From: Gammaproteobacteria bacterium
Lineage (GTDB): Bacteria; Pseudomonadota; Gammaproteobacteria; SZUA-229
Length of the DNA: 64,000 bases
Reading direction: 5' to 3'
Assembly (NCBI GenBank): GCA_029881795.1
Contig: JAOULX010000009.1
Span: 62,001-126,000 of the forward strand
The notes under the pieces were generated by a model, which saw nothing but the letters and a program-made list of their open reading frames with translations, searched no databases and was not told the origin of the DNA. Positions 1 through 10,284 of the stretch are shown in pieces (the stretch's first letter is position 1; every line of letters begins with the position of its first letter). Position numbers and translations under genes: made by a program.

Positions 1-639
1 AATCAGCAAAGCTGGCATAAATCAGACAATAATGCGGTGATTGCACAGCAGTTTGCCAGCACCTCGCTGGGCAAAAGTGATCTGCTAGCGTTACAGGAAG
101 TCGAGCTGTTTACAGAAATGCGTGCCATTGCTGCAGCGAATAAACTTCAGTTCCACGGCGCCCGCGATGCCATCCTCGCCAGACTTAAGCTGGTCTCCAG
201 CGGCCATCTTACTCTCAACCCCAAAGGCAAAACCGCCTTCTGGGCTGACATCGAACTGAAAAATGGCATCGTACTGCGGCTTTATTCGGTTCATCTGAGT
301 TATAAAAAAGGTCGCTCGCCGTTTATTGCAGAGATCCGTGGTCAGGAAACCAAAGCCTTAACAGACCACGCAGAGAATTTTAACGGCCCGGTTATTATTG
401 CCGGTGACTTCAATACCCTAAGCCTGTTTAGCCCAGATTTCAGTCAGATACCGGTGTTTACACAACTCAAACAAGCCGGTTTTAAAAGCACACGGCCACT
501 TGGTGCCTGCAACAGTCAGATTCCATTGGGTGAGCAGGACTGGATTTTTATTAAAAATGCCCGCACTTTACGTTACGTTTGCGGTAATTATGCCGGCTCC
601 GATCACCGCTGGATTCAGGCAGAAATCATCCCTCAGTAA
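1..639 (+). CDS. Endonuclease/exonuclease/phosphatase (EEP) family protein, 5' end missing
   Basis: The reading frame is open to the first base of the window, so the gene begins upstream; a GTG at 37 is only an internal codon. EEP hallmarks are visible: LQEVE (the metal-binding Glu), VHLSYKKGRS, AGDFN about 125 codons after position 37, and SDHRWI close to the C-terminus (catalytic Asp-His). These fit a metal-dependent phosphodiesterase or nuclease fold. The family includes nucleases, sphingomyelinases and phosphatases, and the substrate cannot be told. It ends 20 bp before the convergent ilvA stop. Confidence 0.85.
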   Translation, partial: NQQSWHKSDNNAVIAQQFASTSLGKSDLLALQEVELFTEMRAIAAANKLQFHGARDAILARLKLVSSGHLTLNPKGKTAFWADIELKNGIVLRLYSVHLSYKKGRSPFIAEIRGQETKALTDHAENFNGPVIIAGDFNTLSLFSPDFSQIPVFTQLKQAGFKSTRPLGACNSQIPLGEQDWIFIKNARTLRYVCGNYAGSDHRWIQAEIIPQ

Positions 640-658
640 GCAACATAACAAGCCGTTA

Positions 659-2188
659 TCAGGCGCTTTTTTGACTGCTTAAAAACAGCGCGTAAGCCGG
701 GTTATCCGTTTCATCCCAGTACGGATAACCGGTTTTTTGCAGATACTCTGTCAGTAGTGGATACTCGTCAGCAGGCACTTGCATACCCACCAGTACCCGG
801 CCGTACCCGGCGCCATGATTGCGGTAGTGAAACATACTGATATTCCAGCGTTTACCGATATTTGTCAGAAATTGTAATAACGCACCCGGTCGTTCTGGAA
901 ACTGAAATCTGAACACCGTTTCATTTTCGATGCCCTCAGCCCTACCGCCCACCATATAGCGAATATGCAGCTTAGCCACTTCGTTATCACTGAGGTCTGT
1001 TACCGGATAACCCTTGTCTTTTAAAATACCGATCACCGTGTCTTTTTCATGCTGGCCTTCTGACAGCTGGATACCAGCATAGACCTGGGCCAGAGTATCA
1101 CTGGAATAGCGGTAATTAAATTCGGTAATACCCCGTTTACCCAGACTCTTACAAAACTTATGGAAGCTGCCCGGCTCTTCCGGGATGGTGACAGCCAGCA
1201 AGGCTTCTCTGTTTTCTCCCAGCTCTGAACGCTCTGCCACATGCCTGAGACGATCAAAATTCATATTAGCACCGCTGTTGACTGCCACCAGCGTCTGATT
1301 TTCTGCGGCAGTCTTTTCAACGTATTTTTTTAGCCCTGCAATCGCCAATGCACCGGCCGGTTCCATAATAGAACGGGTGTCATCAAATATATCTTTGATC
1401 GCAGCACACATTTCATCGGTGTTTACCGTAATCACTTCATCGACAGTTTCCTTAAGCAAGCGGAAGGTTTCCTTACCGATCTGCTTAACCGCAACACCAT
1501 CGGCAAAAATACCCACCTGAGGAAGAATCACGCGGCGATTTTTTTCCATAGCCGCAGCCAAGCAGGCCGACTCATCGGCTTCTACTGCAACAATTTTAAT
1601 CTCGGGCCGTAAATATTTCAAAAACACTGACATCCCGGCTGCCAGACCGCCGCCGCCAACCGGAATAAAAATCACATCAATCTGGTCCGGGTACTGGCGC
1701 AAAATTTCCATCGCCACCGTGCCCTGACCAGCAATCACATCGGGATCATCATAAGGATGGACAAAGACCAGGTTTTTTTTCTGCGCTTCTTTTATCGCGT
1801 AATCGTAAGCATCATCATAAGCATCGCCCACCAATACGGCTTTGGCGCCGTAGGCTTTGACCGCATTGACTTTAATCGTCGGGGTCGTTTTCGGCATCAC
1901 AATCGTGGCTTTAACCCCCCGTTGTTGTGCTGCCAGTGCCAGCCCCTGCGCATGATTACCTGCCGAAGCGGCGATCACACCTTCTAGTTCACCCTGCCGC
2001 AGCAGCTGGTCAATTTTGTTATAGGCACCGCGTAATTTAAAAGAAAAAACAGGCTGCAAGTCCTCTCTTTTCATTAGGATACGATTATTTAAGCGTTTAG
2101 ACAGACTTTTCGCGATCTCAAGCGGGCTTTCAATTGCAACATCATAAACACGTGCTGTGAGGATTTTTTCGATGTATTTTTTAGTCAT
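659..2188 (-). CDS. ilvA: Threonine ammonia-lyase (threonine dehydratase), biosynthetic
   Basis: The enzyme deaminates L-threonine to 2-oxobutanoate, the first committed step to isoleucine. The 509-residue length matches long biosynthetic IlvA rather than the short catabolic TdcB. The PLP lysine lies in SFKLRGA (K51) and the phosphate-binding loop VGGGGLAAG at about 177-185. Two C-terminal ACT-like regulatory modules (about 330-400 and 425-500, marked by EEPGSFHKF and PERPGALLQF) imply isoleucine feedback control. It is divergent from rpiA with about 210 bp between them, and convergent with the preceding EEP gene. Confidence 0.96.
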   Translation of the reverse strand: MTKKYIEKILTARVYDVAIESPLEIAKSLSKRLNNRILMKREDLQPVFSFKLRGAYNKIDQLLRQGELEGVIAASAGNHAQGLALAAQQRGVKATIVMPKTTPTIKVNAVKAYGAKAVLVGDAYDDAYDYAIKEAQKKNLVFVHPYDDPDVIAGQGTVAMEILRQYPDQIDVIFIPVGGGGLAAGMSVFLKYLRPEIKIVAVEADESACLAAAMEKNRRVILPQVGIFADGVAVKQIGKETFRLLKETVDEVITVNTDEMCAAIKDIFDDTRSIMEPAGALAIAGLKKYVEKTAAENQTLVAVNSGANMNFDRLRHVAERSELGENREALLAVTIPEEPGSFHKFCKSLGKRGITEFNYRYSSDTLAQVYAGIQLSEGQHEKDTVIGILKDKGYPVTDLSDNEVAKLHIRYMVGGRAEGIENETVFRFQFPERPGALLQFLTNIGKRWNISMFHYRNHGAGYGRVLVGMQVPADEYPLLTEYLQKTGYPYWDETDNPAYALFLSSQKSA

Positions 2189-2400
2189 TGCGCTCGGTTT
2201 TTGTACGGTACGGTAAATTCATAAATCGTTTTGTATTAAATTGCTGAAATCTGCACGGCTTTAGCGCAGTATAAAAGCAATAAAACCAAAGTAATAGCAC
2301 TAAATAGCCTATAAGCGGCATGACAAGCCCCTATACAACAGGTATTATGCTGCGATTCGAATTTTTGAAAACAATTAATCTTAAGTAAAGGGGACTTCTG

Positions 2401-3069
2401 ATGAGCATGACCCAGGATCAAATGAAACGTAAAGCTGCCGAAGCGGCGATGGAATATGTGGTTACTGATTCAATCGTCGGTGTTGGTACCGGTTCTACTG
2501 TAAATCATTTCATTGATTGTCTGGCGGACATCAAGAACAAAATTGAAGGCGCGGTTTCCAGCTCAGAAGCCTCTACCAAATTACTCAAAGCGGCGGGTAT
2601 TGAGGTCTTCGATACCAATCATGTCAGCAATATTCCGGTTTACATTGACGGCGCTGATGAGTCAGATCACTACCTTAATTTAATCAAAGGCGGCGGTGGC
2701 GCTTTAACTCGCGAAAAAATTATTGCCGGCATGAGTGACAAGTTTGTCTGCATCGCCGATGAATCGAAACTGGTCGATATCATGGGTAAATTCCCTTTAC
2801 CGGTAGAAGTCATACCGATGGCGCGCAGCTACATCGCCCGTGAGCTGGTAAAATTAGGCGGCGAGCCGGTCTGGCGTGAAAACTACGTGACCGATAATGG
2901 CTGCGACATTTTGGATGTACACAATCTCGAAATCATGGAACCGATCAAGCTCGAAAACACCATTAACGCAATGGCAGGTGTGGTTACCGTTGGTATCTTT
3001 GGTAATCGTGGCGCTGATGTATTGATTCTGGGCACACCAGATGGTGCTAAAATCGTTTATCCCAAGTAA
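2401..3069 (+). CDS. rpiA: Ribose-5-phosphate isomerase A
   Basis: It interconverts ribose 5-phosphate and ribulose 5-phosphate in the pentose-phosphate pathway, and in the Calvin cycle where present. The 222-residue length is typical. Motifs are GVGTGSTV (27-34), YIDGADE (81-87) and [12 protein letters not shown] (96-107), the substrate loops of RpiA. The ATG has a purine-rich ribosome-binding site (AAAGGGGA) about 6 bp upstream. An ilvA-rpiA divergent pair is common in gammaproteobacteria. The next gene starts 24 bp downstream on the same strand and is probably cotranscribed. Confidence 0.96.
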   Translation: MSMTQDQMKRKAAEAAMEYVVTDSIVGVGTGSTVNHFIDCLADIKNKIEGAVSSSEASTKLLKAAGIEVFDTNHVSNIPVYIDGADESDHYLNLIKGGGGALTREKIIAGMSDKFVCIADESKLVDIMGKFPLPVEVIPMARSYIARELVKLGGEPVWRENYVTDNGCDILDVHNLEIMEPIKLENTINAMAGVVTVGIFGNRGADVLILGTPDGAKIVYPK

Positions 3070-3093
3070 GTCATTACTTCGGCAGGTCAAATT

Positions 3094-3732
3094 ATGAGTT
3101 TTCAGCGCAAAGAAATGAAACAGTCTGTCACTATCGACGGTACCGATATAGCGGTCTGGACCGACCCTCAGGTCATGCATTTAAGCCAGAGCCCGTCGAT
3201 GTTTATGATTAACTGGAATGATATGGATGAGTTCAATCCGCGCATTGCCAGTCGTATGCTGGAACTTGAAAACGATCAGAAATTTACCCATCTGATGCCC
3301 AATGCAGGACCTAAAATCAGAGACATACACAAATGGGGAATTCCTGAAGCCGAGCTGATACACGAACGAGCGATGGAGCTATTCTCACAGGCAACCGGTA
3401 ACCCCAGACCCACTGTTGATGTCGCCTGGGGCAATATCAATCGGCATAACCAGTACCTTAATCCACACAGTCACACTAATTGTATTGGCTCTGTGGTTTA
3501 CTGCGTCGATACCGGTGACCAAGATCCCGATAACGAATTAAGCGGCCGCTTTGTGATCGTCGACCCACGAGTTGAAGAGTGTTGCCCGCTAGAACCTGGC
3601 CGGGTCACACTGGAACTGACACCGGACATGAAACCCGGCACGATGATTGTATTTCCGAGTGACATTGTGCATTTTGTCCACCCGTATACCGGTCACAAAC
3701 CTCGCATGACCATCGCCTGGAATCTGAAGTAA
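3094..3732 (+). CDS. Fe(II)/2-oxoglutarate oxygenase-like protein (TIGR02466-type)
   Basis: The 212-residue protein resembles the putative 2OG-Fe(II) oxygenase group that has a short jelly-roll core. Visible candidates for the iron and co-substrate ligands are H125 and H127 (HSH), a distal HFVHP (H193, H196), and an Arg in the final strand (KPRMTIAWNLK) that would hold 2-oxoglutarate. The usual HxD is not obvious here and the metal ligands are inferred. Its position directly behind rpiA suggests an operon. The substrate is unknown. Confidence 0.75.
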   Translation: MSFQRKEMKQSVTIDGTDIAVWTDPQVMHLSQSPSMFMINWNDMDEFNPRIASRMLELENDQKFTHLMPNAGPKIRDIHKWGIPEAELIHERAMELFSQATGNPRPTVDVAWGNINRHNQYLNPHSHTNCIGSVVYCVDTGDQDPDNELSGRFVIVDPRVEECCPLEPGRVTLELTPDMKPGTMIVFPSDIVHFVHPYTGHKPRMTIAWNLK

Positions 3733-3743
3733 GCTGCTGCAGC

Positions 3744-6700
3744 TTATAACAAGACCCGTTCAATACCGTCTTTTTTCAGGCTCTTAATAAAGTCCTGTTG
3801 CCAGTTATCACCAAACCGCTGCTGTGCCATTTCGACCACAATATAATCGGTGTTTAATCCGGTCTGATTCTGATAACGCGACAGGCCTTGCTGACAAGCC
3901 GGGCATGAGGTCAGTAATTTTACGTTATTGTTCTTTGCTCGTGGCTGGCCGGTTAAAGCGCTAATATTCTTTTGTAATTCATTTTGCTTTTTAAATTTTA
4001 CCTGTGCCGCAATATCCGGCCGGGCGATAGCAAAGGTGCCCGACTCACCACAGCAACGATCGCTCAGGGTTACTGTTTTACCGAGTAACTTGCTCGCGAC
4101 CTGAATCGAATCATGCTGCTTCATTGGTGTGTGACAGGGCTCGTGATACAAATACTCTGTCTCATTATCCAGCTCCAGCTCGATGCCTTTTTCCATCAGA
4201 TATTCATGGATGTCGAGTAATCGGCAGCCCGGAAAAATCTGCTCAAATTCATATTTCAGCAGCTGATCCATACAGGTTCCGCATGACACGATAACCGTTT
4301 TGATATCGAGATAATTTAATGTATTGGCTACCCGATGGAACAGCACTCTGTTCTGGGTAGTAATCTGCCGGCCTTTAAGCTGGTCGCCTGAGGCGCTTTG
4401 CGGATAGCCACAACACAGGTAACCGGGCGGCAATACCGTTTGTACACCAGCATCATATAACCAGCGCATGGTCGCCATGCTAACCTGACTGAATAAGCGC
4501 TCAGAACCACAACCGGGAAAATAAAATACCGCTTCCGATTCAGCATCTCCGCTTGAGCGGACAGCATCACGAATAATCGGTACGGTTTTATTATCTTCCA
4601 GCGATAGCAGCGCGCGCATGGTCTGCGCCGGAATTTTCGCTGGCATCGGTCTGGCAACAAACTGAACCAGCTGCTCGATCTTATCCGGTTTGCCGGTTGT
4701 CGCAAGCGGCCTGCTGCGTTTTTTTAGCGCCAGTAATGTTGACAGGCGATGCGCCAGTCGCTGTGATTTATAACCCAGATAAATAAACAGTTTATGCACG
4801 ATCTTGACCGCTGCCGGGTCTTTAAGATTGAGGTAGGCCATCGCCAGCTTGGCCCCAATATTGGTCTTTCGTTTATTATTTGACGACAATATATTGCGCA
4901 GATGAATCGTCACATCGCCAAAATCTATATTTACCGGACACGGTGCCAGGCATTTATGACAAACCGTACAATGGTCAGCGATATCGTTCATTTCATCAAA
5001 GTGCTTTAATGAAATCCCGCGCCGGGTTTGTTCTTCATATAAAAACGCTTCGATCACCTGTCCGGTCGCGAGTATTTTATTGCGCGGCGAATACAGCAGA
5101 TTAGCCGCCGGCACATGCGTGGTACAGACCGACTTGCACTTACCACATCGCAAACAGTGTGCTATCTCGTCATTCAAGGCACCCAGATCACTGTCTTCGA
5201 GAATCAGCGCCTCTTGCTTTAATAAACGCAAGGACGGCGTATAGGCGCGTTTCAAGCCACCGGTATCGGCATGCAGTTTGCCAGGATTAAACACATTATT
5301 TGGGTCAACCTGTTTTTTATAAGCGGCAAAGCTGTCCAGTGCTTGTGGCTCCATATACTGAATTTTGGTGATACCGATCCCGTGTTCACCACTGATCACA
5401 CCGCCCAAATTCAACGCCAGCGCCATCACTCGGTCAACAATCCGTTCGGCTTCTGTCAGCATCTCGTAGTCGTTTGAGTTGACTGGTATATTGGTATGCA
5501 CATTACCGTCGCCGGCGTGCATATGCAGCGCAACAAATAAGCGACTGGACAGAACATTATGATGAAGCTGTTCAATTTTATCGTGAATGCTTTGCAGCGA
5601 GTGTCCACTGAAAATATGTTTCAGCGGTTTCTCCAGCTCCTGCCGATACGAGACCGTCACAGCGTGGCGTAAAAACAAATCCACCAGCCGGTCGTTTTCG
5701 TCTGCCCGCTCCAGCCCTGTTGCTCGACGATGATCTGCTGCCGGGCTATCAAGATTGTCCAACAGAATTGTCCAGCGCGCTCTGACTGCGCTGATTAAAG
5801 TTCGTGCTGCCTGTCGTTTATCTTCAAATGACTGTGCCGCCTCGGCATCGCCGGCGGGCGCAGCACAGGCCGCTTCAACACACTGGGAGATCGCCTCGAG
5901 GATTTTTAACTTGTTCGATATTGAATGCTCAATATTGATGCGTTCGATGCCTTCGCTATATTCAGCCAGCCGCGCCAGCGGTATCACCACATCTTCATTA
6001 ATTTTGAATGCATTGGTATGCGCAGCGATCGCTGCAGTGCGTGCCCTATCCTGCCAGAAACGCGCTCGCGCTTCAGCACTGACGGCGATAAAGCCCTCGC
6101 CCTGCCGGTTATTAGCCAGCCTTACCACATAGTCTGCTGCGTCAATAACCGCCTGCTCATCATCACCGCAGATATCAGCCACCAGCACCATTTTTGGCAA
6201 CTCGCCGCGTGAGGCTTTTGGGCTATATTTGACGGCCTTCACATAGCGATCATCCAGGTGCTCAAGCCCGGCCAGACTAACCAGCGGATTCTGATCAAGG
6301 TAATCTTTGGACTCCACTATCGCCGGTACCGACTGACGAATATCACTGCCATAGAACTCCATGCAAACCGTGCGAGTGAATTCAGGGTGACGATGCAGAA
6401 TAAACTCGGCCGACGTAATCAGCCCGTCGCAACCCTCTTTCTGCACGCCCGGCAAGCCACCGAGAAACTTATCGGTAACATCTTTACCCAGACCTTCCTT
6501 ACGCAAGGAGCGGCCGGCGAATTCAAGTATTTCAGGTGCTTTACTGGCTTTAACACCACTGCTGTCAAAGTAACTGACTTTAAAGCGGACCCTGTCCTGC
6601 AGATGGATTTTGCCAAGGTTATGCTGTAATCGTTCAACATGCAGCCAGCTTGCATCCGGCATCACCATCCGCCAGGACCATAAGTTATCTAATGTGGTGC

Positions 6701-7577
6701 CCCACATCACCGCTTTTTTGCCACCGGCATTCATCGCTATATTACCGCCGATAGTGGATGCGTCCTGCGAGGTAGGATCGACAGCAAAGACCAGACCTTG
6801 TTTTTCAGCAGCTTCTGACACCCGCTTGGTAACCACCCCAGCTTCTACCCGAATTATCGGCACCGGCTGCTCATAGCCCTCGAGATCGAGAAATTTAATC
6901 GGCTCCAGTGACTCAAGCTTTTCGGTATTAATGACCGCAGTATTTTCAGTTAACGGTACGGCACCACCGGTATAACCGGTACCACCACCGCGCGCGATGA
7001 TTCTTAAACCGGCGGCAATACAGGCGCCGATGACTTCACGCATTTCTGCTTCAGAATCTGGCGTGATTACCACAAACGGAAACTCGACCCGCCAGTCGGT
7101 GGCATCGGTGACGTGCGAGACCCGGGCGATACCACTGAAATCAATATTATCTTTACGCGTAACGGTCGCAAGACCGGCCGTTAGCTGCTGGCGCAGTCTG
7201 AACTGCTGGCCAAACCAGTTTTCAAAATCAGTCACCGCCTGGCCGGCCTTGTTAATTAAATCTATCGCCAGCTTGTTATCATTGGCCCGCTTTGACATCT
7301 GATCCAGCCGGTGCCGCATCGCTCCAACCAGATTTTTTCTGCGCTTTACATTGACTAATAAATCGTCCTGAATCAGAGGGTTACGCGTAACCACCCAGAG
7401 ATCACCCAGCACCTCAAATAGCATACGCGCAGAAATACCGGTGCGTCTGGAAGTTCGCAGCTGATTGATAATAGGCCACATATCATCCCCCAGAAAACGC
7501 GAAATAATTTCCCGATCTGAAAATGAAGTGTAGTTGTAAGGTATTTCGCGAATGCGATGATTAACAGCGTCAGACAT
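3744..7577 (-). CDS. Giant FAD-linked oxidoreductase with 4Fe-4S and CCG domains (DUF3683/YdiJ-like)
   Basis: A 1277-residue fusion. An N-terminal part of about 160 residues resembles DUF3683. A PCMH-type FAD-binding domain follows ([15 protein letters not shown]), then an FAD-oxidase C-terminal domain containing SGEHGIG. Next come two 4Fe-4S motifs, [11 protein letters not shown] near residue 809 and [12 protein letters not shown] near 872. Two cysteine-rich CCG domains lie near 1057 (LCCGYPQ) and 1176 (RCCGESG). Relatives oxidise 2-hydroxyacids such as D-2-hydroxyglutarate or D-lactate and pass electrons to quinone. It therefore combines GlcD-like and GlcF-like subunits in one chain. The exact substrate is not deducible. 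It is convergent with the oxygenase-like gene, 11 bp apart. Confidence 0.9.
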   Translation of the reverse strand: MSDAVNHRIREIPYNYTSFSDREIISRFLGDDMWPIINQLRTSRRTGISARMLFEVLGDLWVVTRNPLIQDDLLVNVKRRKNLVGAMRHRLDQMSKRANDNKLAIDLINKAGQAVTDFENWFGQQFRLRQQLTAGLATVTRKDNIDFSGIARVSHVTDATDWRVEFPFVVITPDSEAEMREVIGACIAAGLRIIARGGGTGYTGGAVPLTENTAVINTEKLESLEPIKFLDLEGYEQPVPIIRVEAGVVTKRVSEAAEKQGLVFAVDPTSQDASTIGGNIAMNAGGKKAVMWGTTLDNLWSWRMVMPDASWLHVERLQHNLGKIHLQDRVRFKVSYFDSSGVKASKAPEILEFAGRSLRKEGLGKDVTDKFLGGLPGVQKEGCDGLITSAEFILHRHPEFTRTVCMEFYGSDIRQSVPAIVESKDYLDQNPLVSLAGLEHLDDRYVKAVKYSPKASRGELPKMVLVADICGDDEQAVIDAADYVVRLANNRQGEGFIAVSAEARARFWQDRARTAAIAAHTNAFKINEDVVIPLARLAEYSEGIERINIEHSISNKLKILEAISQCVEAACAAPAGDAEAAQSFEDKRQAARTLISAVRARWTILLDNLDSPAADHRRATGLERADENDRLVDLFLRHAVTVSYRQELEKPLKHIFSGHSLQSIHDKIEQLHHNVLSSRLFVALHMHAGDGNVHTNIPVNSNDYEMLTEAERIVDRVMALALNLGGVISGEHGIGITKIQYMEPQALDSFAAYKKQVDPNNVFNPGKLHADTGGLKRAYTPSLRLLKQEALILEDSDLGALNDEIAHCLRCGKCKSVCTTHVPAANLLYSPRNKILATGQVIEAFLYEEQTRRGISLKHFDEMNDIADHCTVCHKCLAPCPVNIDFGDVTIHLRNILSSNNKRKTNIGAKLAMAYLNLKDPAAVKIVHKLFIYLGYKSQRLAHRLSTLLALKKRSRPLATTGKPDKIEQLVQFVARPMPAKIPAQTMRALLSLEDNKTVPIIRDAVRSSGDAESEAVFYFPGCGSERLFSQVSMATMRWLYDAGVQTVLPPGYLCCGYPQSASGDQLKGRQITTQNRVLFHRVANTLNYLDIKTVIVSCGTCMDQLLKYEFEQIFPGCRLLDIHEYLMEKGIELELDNETEYLYHEPCHTPMKQHDSIQVASKLLGKTVTLSDRCCGESGTFAIARPDIAAQVKFKKQNELQKNISALTGQPRAKNNNVKLLTSCPACQQGLSRYQNQTGLNTDYIVVEMAQQRFGDNWQQDFIKSLKKDGIERVLL

Positions 7578-7643
7578 TGATATTTATACAAACAAATCAG
7601 CAAAAGCCTATTTTAGCATAGGTTCTTCGAATAGATCAGAATT

Positions 7644-7771
7644 GTGGGCAGTGGGCAGTGGGCAGTGGGCAGTGGGCAGTGGGCAGAAAAGTCTATTTTT
7701 TATAAGTTGATAGTCAACCGAATATTTAAGTCTTTTACTGCAAACTCTACACTGATAGCTGCAAACTTTCT
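7644..7771. repeat. Heptad palindromic element A
   Basis: The left arm has six perfect direct copies of GTGGGCA (7644-7685). A 51-bp AT-rich spacer beginning GAAAAGTCTATTTTTT follows. The right arm (7737-7771) reads as consecutive heptads ACTGCAA, ACTCTAC, ACTGATA, GCTGCAA, ACTTTCT, a degenerate version of the reverse complement of the left unit (phase ACTGCCC). It lies between the FAD oxidoreductase start and the porin terminator. The spacer and right arm are clearly homologous to element C at 16159. Confidence 0.85.
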
Positions 7772-7785
7772 TAAATCTCAGACAT

Positions 7786-7815
7786 AAAAAAACGGGGCCG
7801 AAGCCCCGTTTTTTT
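7786..7815 (-). terminator. Intrinsic terminator of the porin gene
   Basis: Stem ACGGGGC (7792-7798) and GCCCCGT (7803-7809) with a CGAA loop is flanked by A-tracts and T-tracts, so it can work in both directions. It lies 25 bp beyond the porin stop codon. Confidence 0.9.
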
Positions 7816-7839
7816 AGCAAAACTTTAATTCAAATAGAA

Positions 7840-8895
7840 TTAGAAGTTTTTACGCAGACCGATAGTCAAAGAAGTTACGCTCTTATCAGCATTTGCAGTT
7901 GCTGGAGCAGCCACTTTACCAGTACCACCAGTTGTACGCTGACCAACGATCAGGTGAGTGGTCTTGTTCAGCTTGATGATATCACCGAAAGCAGTGTAGC
8001 TCATGTCATGAGCGGCGTTATCACCAGCAAATGAACCGTTAGCGATTACAAAGTTATGCTTACCCATTTTGTATGAGAAGTTCATGTAAGTTAAATCACC
8101 AGCACCATTTGCAGCTGCTTCAACAGACTCAGACTGGAAAGTCACTTTCATCGCATCATTGATTTTGTACTGAGCACCAAACTTACTGTTTGACTTATCT
8201 TGAGTACCACCAGTAGTAGTACCAGCTTGCTTAGCTGTAGAATAAATTACTTTCAGGCCTTTAACGCCAGTATAAGTAATTGCCATCAATGCATCGCCTT
8301 CTGAACCAGTTTTAGTAGCATCGTTGTCATCATCTAAAACAGAAGTCTGGTATTGGACCTGTACACCGGCTACTTTTGGTGACTTATATTCTACTAACTG
8401 GCTGATGAAACCGTTACTTGCGTAAGCGCCTTTCGCCATACCACCGTTACCACGAGCCTGCAGAGCAGTTGCTACGAACGGGTCAAATTTAACACCACCG
8501 GCTGTTTTGTAAGCACCGTGGAAACGACCCGCTGCAACAGAACCCCAAGCTGCTTTAATACCTACAAATGAATCACGCTGACAATAAACAGATTCTACAG
8601 ACTTATTTGGTGCTGCTGTATAATTTTTATCACAACCACCAGCTGCAACAGTGTCATTGATATCAATTTGCAGTTCGAGTTTAGCAAAAGCAGTCATGCC
8701 GCCGCCTAATTCTTCAGAGGTTTTAAAACCTAAACGGCCACGACCGTCATTATCATTCTGTGTAACACCAGCAGCATCGCCACCAAGACTGTTAATACCC
8801 GCATACATTTGGCTGTATACAGTAACATCCGCATTTGCAGCCATTGATGCTGCCATACCAGCAGTGATAGCTGCTGCAATTATAGTTTTTTTCAT
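7840..8895 (-). CDS. Gram-negative outer-membrane porin
   Basis: A 351-residue general porin that would form a beta-barrel trimer for passive solute uptake. An N-terminal signal peptide (about 1-22, ending AANA before DVTVYSQ) is followed by the typical start YSQMYAGIN. The eyelet-type segment KTSEELGGGM is present, and the last residue is the phenylalanine (LRKNF) used as the BAM recognition signal. Small-residue-rich strands with alternating polarity run throughout. The start is preceded by CAGGAGTC as ribosome-binding site. It has its own strong terminator and a hairpin in the leader, so it is probably monocistronic and abundantly expressed. Confidence 0.93.
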   Translation of the reverse strand: MKKTIIAAAITAGMAASMAANADVTVYSQMYAGINSLGGDAAGVTQNDNDGRGRLGFKTSEELGGGMTAFAKLELQIDINDTVAAGGCDKNYTAAPNKSVESVYCQRDSFVGIKAAWGSVAAGRFHGAYKTAGGVKFDPFVATALQARGNGGMAKGAYASNGFISQLVEYKSPKVAGVQVQYQTSVLDDDNDATKTGSEGDALMAITYTGVKGLKVIYSTAKQAGTTTGGTQDKSNSKFGAQYKINDAMKVTFQSESVEAAANGAGDLTYMNFSYKMGKHNFVIANGSFAGDNAAHDMSYTAFGDIIKLNKTTHLIVGQRTTGGTGKVAAPATANADKSVTSLTIGLRKNF

Positions 8896-8912
8896 TGTTT
8901 AAGACTCCTGCC

Positions 8913-8932
8913 TTATTTTGTGGTCAAAATAA
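8913..8932 (-). promoter_or_regulatory. Perfect stem-loop in the porin 5' untranslated region
   Basis: TTATTTTG (8913-8920), loop TGGT, CAAAATAA (8925-8932) form a perfect 8-bp palindrome just upstream of the porin ribosome-binding site, about 18 bp from the start codon. It could stabilise the mRNA, affect loading of ribosomes, or be a protein operator. The stem is AT-rich, so the fold is weak. Confidence 0.5.
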
Positions 8933-9374
8933 ACACGCATATTTATAAATGTTTAACTTTAAAAGTGCAAGCCCTTTTTCCCCAATTGTATTTTTTGGCG
9001 CATTTTTATCATAAATGCTTAGATGCCAGGCTTAGCTTTCGCTGAGTTAATTTATAAATAACGTTTTCGAAAGCTGCCTGAATCATGCCACGCCCGTTTA
9101 CTGCAAACAAGGCTTTTTATGCTGTTTTTTTAAAGTTTTGCTTCCACTTACTAAACCACTAGGCCACAGATAACTATTTTTTTCAGCACCATAAAATTAA
9201 TTATTAAGGGGTTTACCATAGATAACCCGCGTAAAACACCGACACAATAACGCCCCTGATTACATAGTAGCCCTTATTAACAAGCGACTGACAATCCTGC
9301 CGACAATAAAATATCTCTTAAATAGAGCAACACCATCAATCTGTTTATTTTCTGCACGGCTATTTTTCGCGCAC
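8933..9374. other. Non-coding stretch between porin and rpsI
   Basis: About 440 bp of AT-rich sequence with no supported gene. It must hold the porin promoter and its regulatory sites. I see no clear operator or small-RNA signature; the only strong element nearby is the rpsI terminator at the right end. Confidence 0.6.
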
Positions 9375-9408
9375 AAAAAAAGGCCGGATTAAATCCGGCC
9401 TTTTTTAC
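9375..9408 (-). terminator. Intrinsic terminator of the rplM-rpsI operon
   Basis: GGCCGGAT and ATCCGGCC (9382-9400) form a GC-rich stem flanked by A7 and T6 runs, placed about 45 bp past the rpsI stop. A second small hairpin (GGCAAC/GTTGCC) lies between the stop codon and the terminator. Confidence 0.92.
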
Positions 9409-9448
9409 AAACTGTGGCAACCGCAAAGCAGTTGCCTGATCAGTTGTA

Positions 9449-9841
9449 TTAACGTTTCGAGAACTGTGTCGCGCGACGTGCTTTGCGCAGACCCACTTTC
9501 TTACGCTCAACTTCACGTGAATCACGAGTTACGAAACCTGCTCCGCGCAATGCTGGGCGCAGAGTTTCGTCGTACTTCATTAATGCACGGGTGATACCGT
9601 GACGAATAGCCCCTGACTGACCGGTACTGCCACCACCTTTAACAGTGATATTGAAGTCAAACTTGTCAGAGAACTCAGTCAGAACTAATGGCTGACGCAC
9701 AACCATACGCGATGTTTCACGACCGAAGTATTCGTCTAATGGGCTACCATTTACTTTAATGTTGCCACTGCCAGCACTCATGAAGACGCGAGCGCTAGAT
9801 GATTTACGACGACCTGTCGCGTAGTATTGATTTTCAGCCAT
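9449..9841 (-). CDS. rpsI: 30S ribosomal protein S9
   Basis: 130 residues, the standard S9 length. The N-terminus [18 protein letters not shown] and the basic C-terminal tail ending RRATQFSKR (the tail that reaches the P-site tRNA) are diagnostic. It follows rplM by 14 bp on the same strand, the conserved rplM-rpsI operon. Confidence 0.99.
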   Translation of the reverse strand: MAENQYYATGRRKSSSARVFMSAGSGNIKVNGSPLDEYFGRETSRMVVRQPLVLTEFSDKFDFNITVKGGGSTGQSGAIRHGITRALMKYDETLRPALRGAGFVTRDSREVERKKVGLRKARRATQFSKR

Positions 9842-9855
9842 TTCTCGACCTTACC

Positions 9856-10284
9856 TTATATATCCAGCACTTTAGGCTGTTGAGCTTCATGATTATGCTT
9901 AGGACCTGAGTAAACTTTCAGCTTACGGTACATGTCACGACCCAGTGGGTTCTTAGGTAACATACCTTTCACTGCCAGCTCTATAACACGCTCAGGCGCT
10001 TTATCAATCAGTTTATCAAAGCTGATTGATTTTAAACCACCAATAAAACCACTATGGTGATGATACATCTTATCCTTTGCTTTATTACCTGTAACCGCTA
10101 CTTTTTCAGCATTGATCACGACAATATAGTCGCCGGTATCAACATGCGGGGTGTAAACAGGCTTATGTTTGCCGCGCAAACGCAAAGCAATCTCAGCTGC
10201 CATACGGCCCAGAGTTTTATCAGTAGCATCGACAACAAACCAGTCGCGCTTTACAGTTTCTTTATTGGCACTAATCGTTTTCAT
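9856..10284 (-). CDS. rplM: 50S ribosomal protein L13
   Basis: The start at 10284 gives 142 residues beginning [15 protein letters not shown], which aligns with the universal L13 N-terminus. An upstream in-frame extension to 10326 would add 14 unsupported residues. Conserved features include [16 protein letters not shown] and [10 protein letters not shown]. Cotranscribed with rpsI. Confidence 0.98.
   Translation of the reverse strand: MKTISANKETVKRDWFVVDATDKTLGRMAAEIALRLRGKHKPVYTPHVDTGDYIVVINAEKVAVTGNKAKDKMYHHHSGFIGGLKSISFDKLIDKAPERVIELAVKGMLPKNPLGRDMYRKLKVYSGPKHNHEAQQPKVLDI

Noticed and set aside
7644-7685. Heptamer arrays as a CRISPR array
   Set aside because: The units are 7 bp and directly adjacent without spacers; no cas genes are present.
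7608-7820. Minus-strand 70-residue ORF spanning heptad element A
   Set aside because: It translates the tandem repeat (CPLPTAH twice) and flanking low-complexity sequence, has no ribosome-binding site and crosses the porin terminator.
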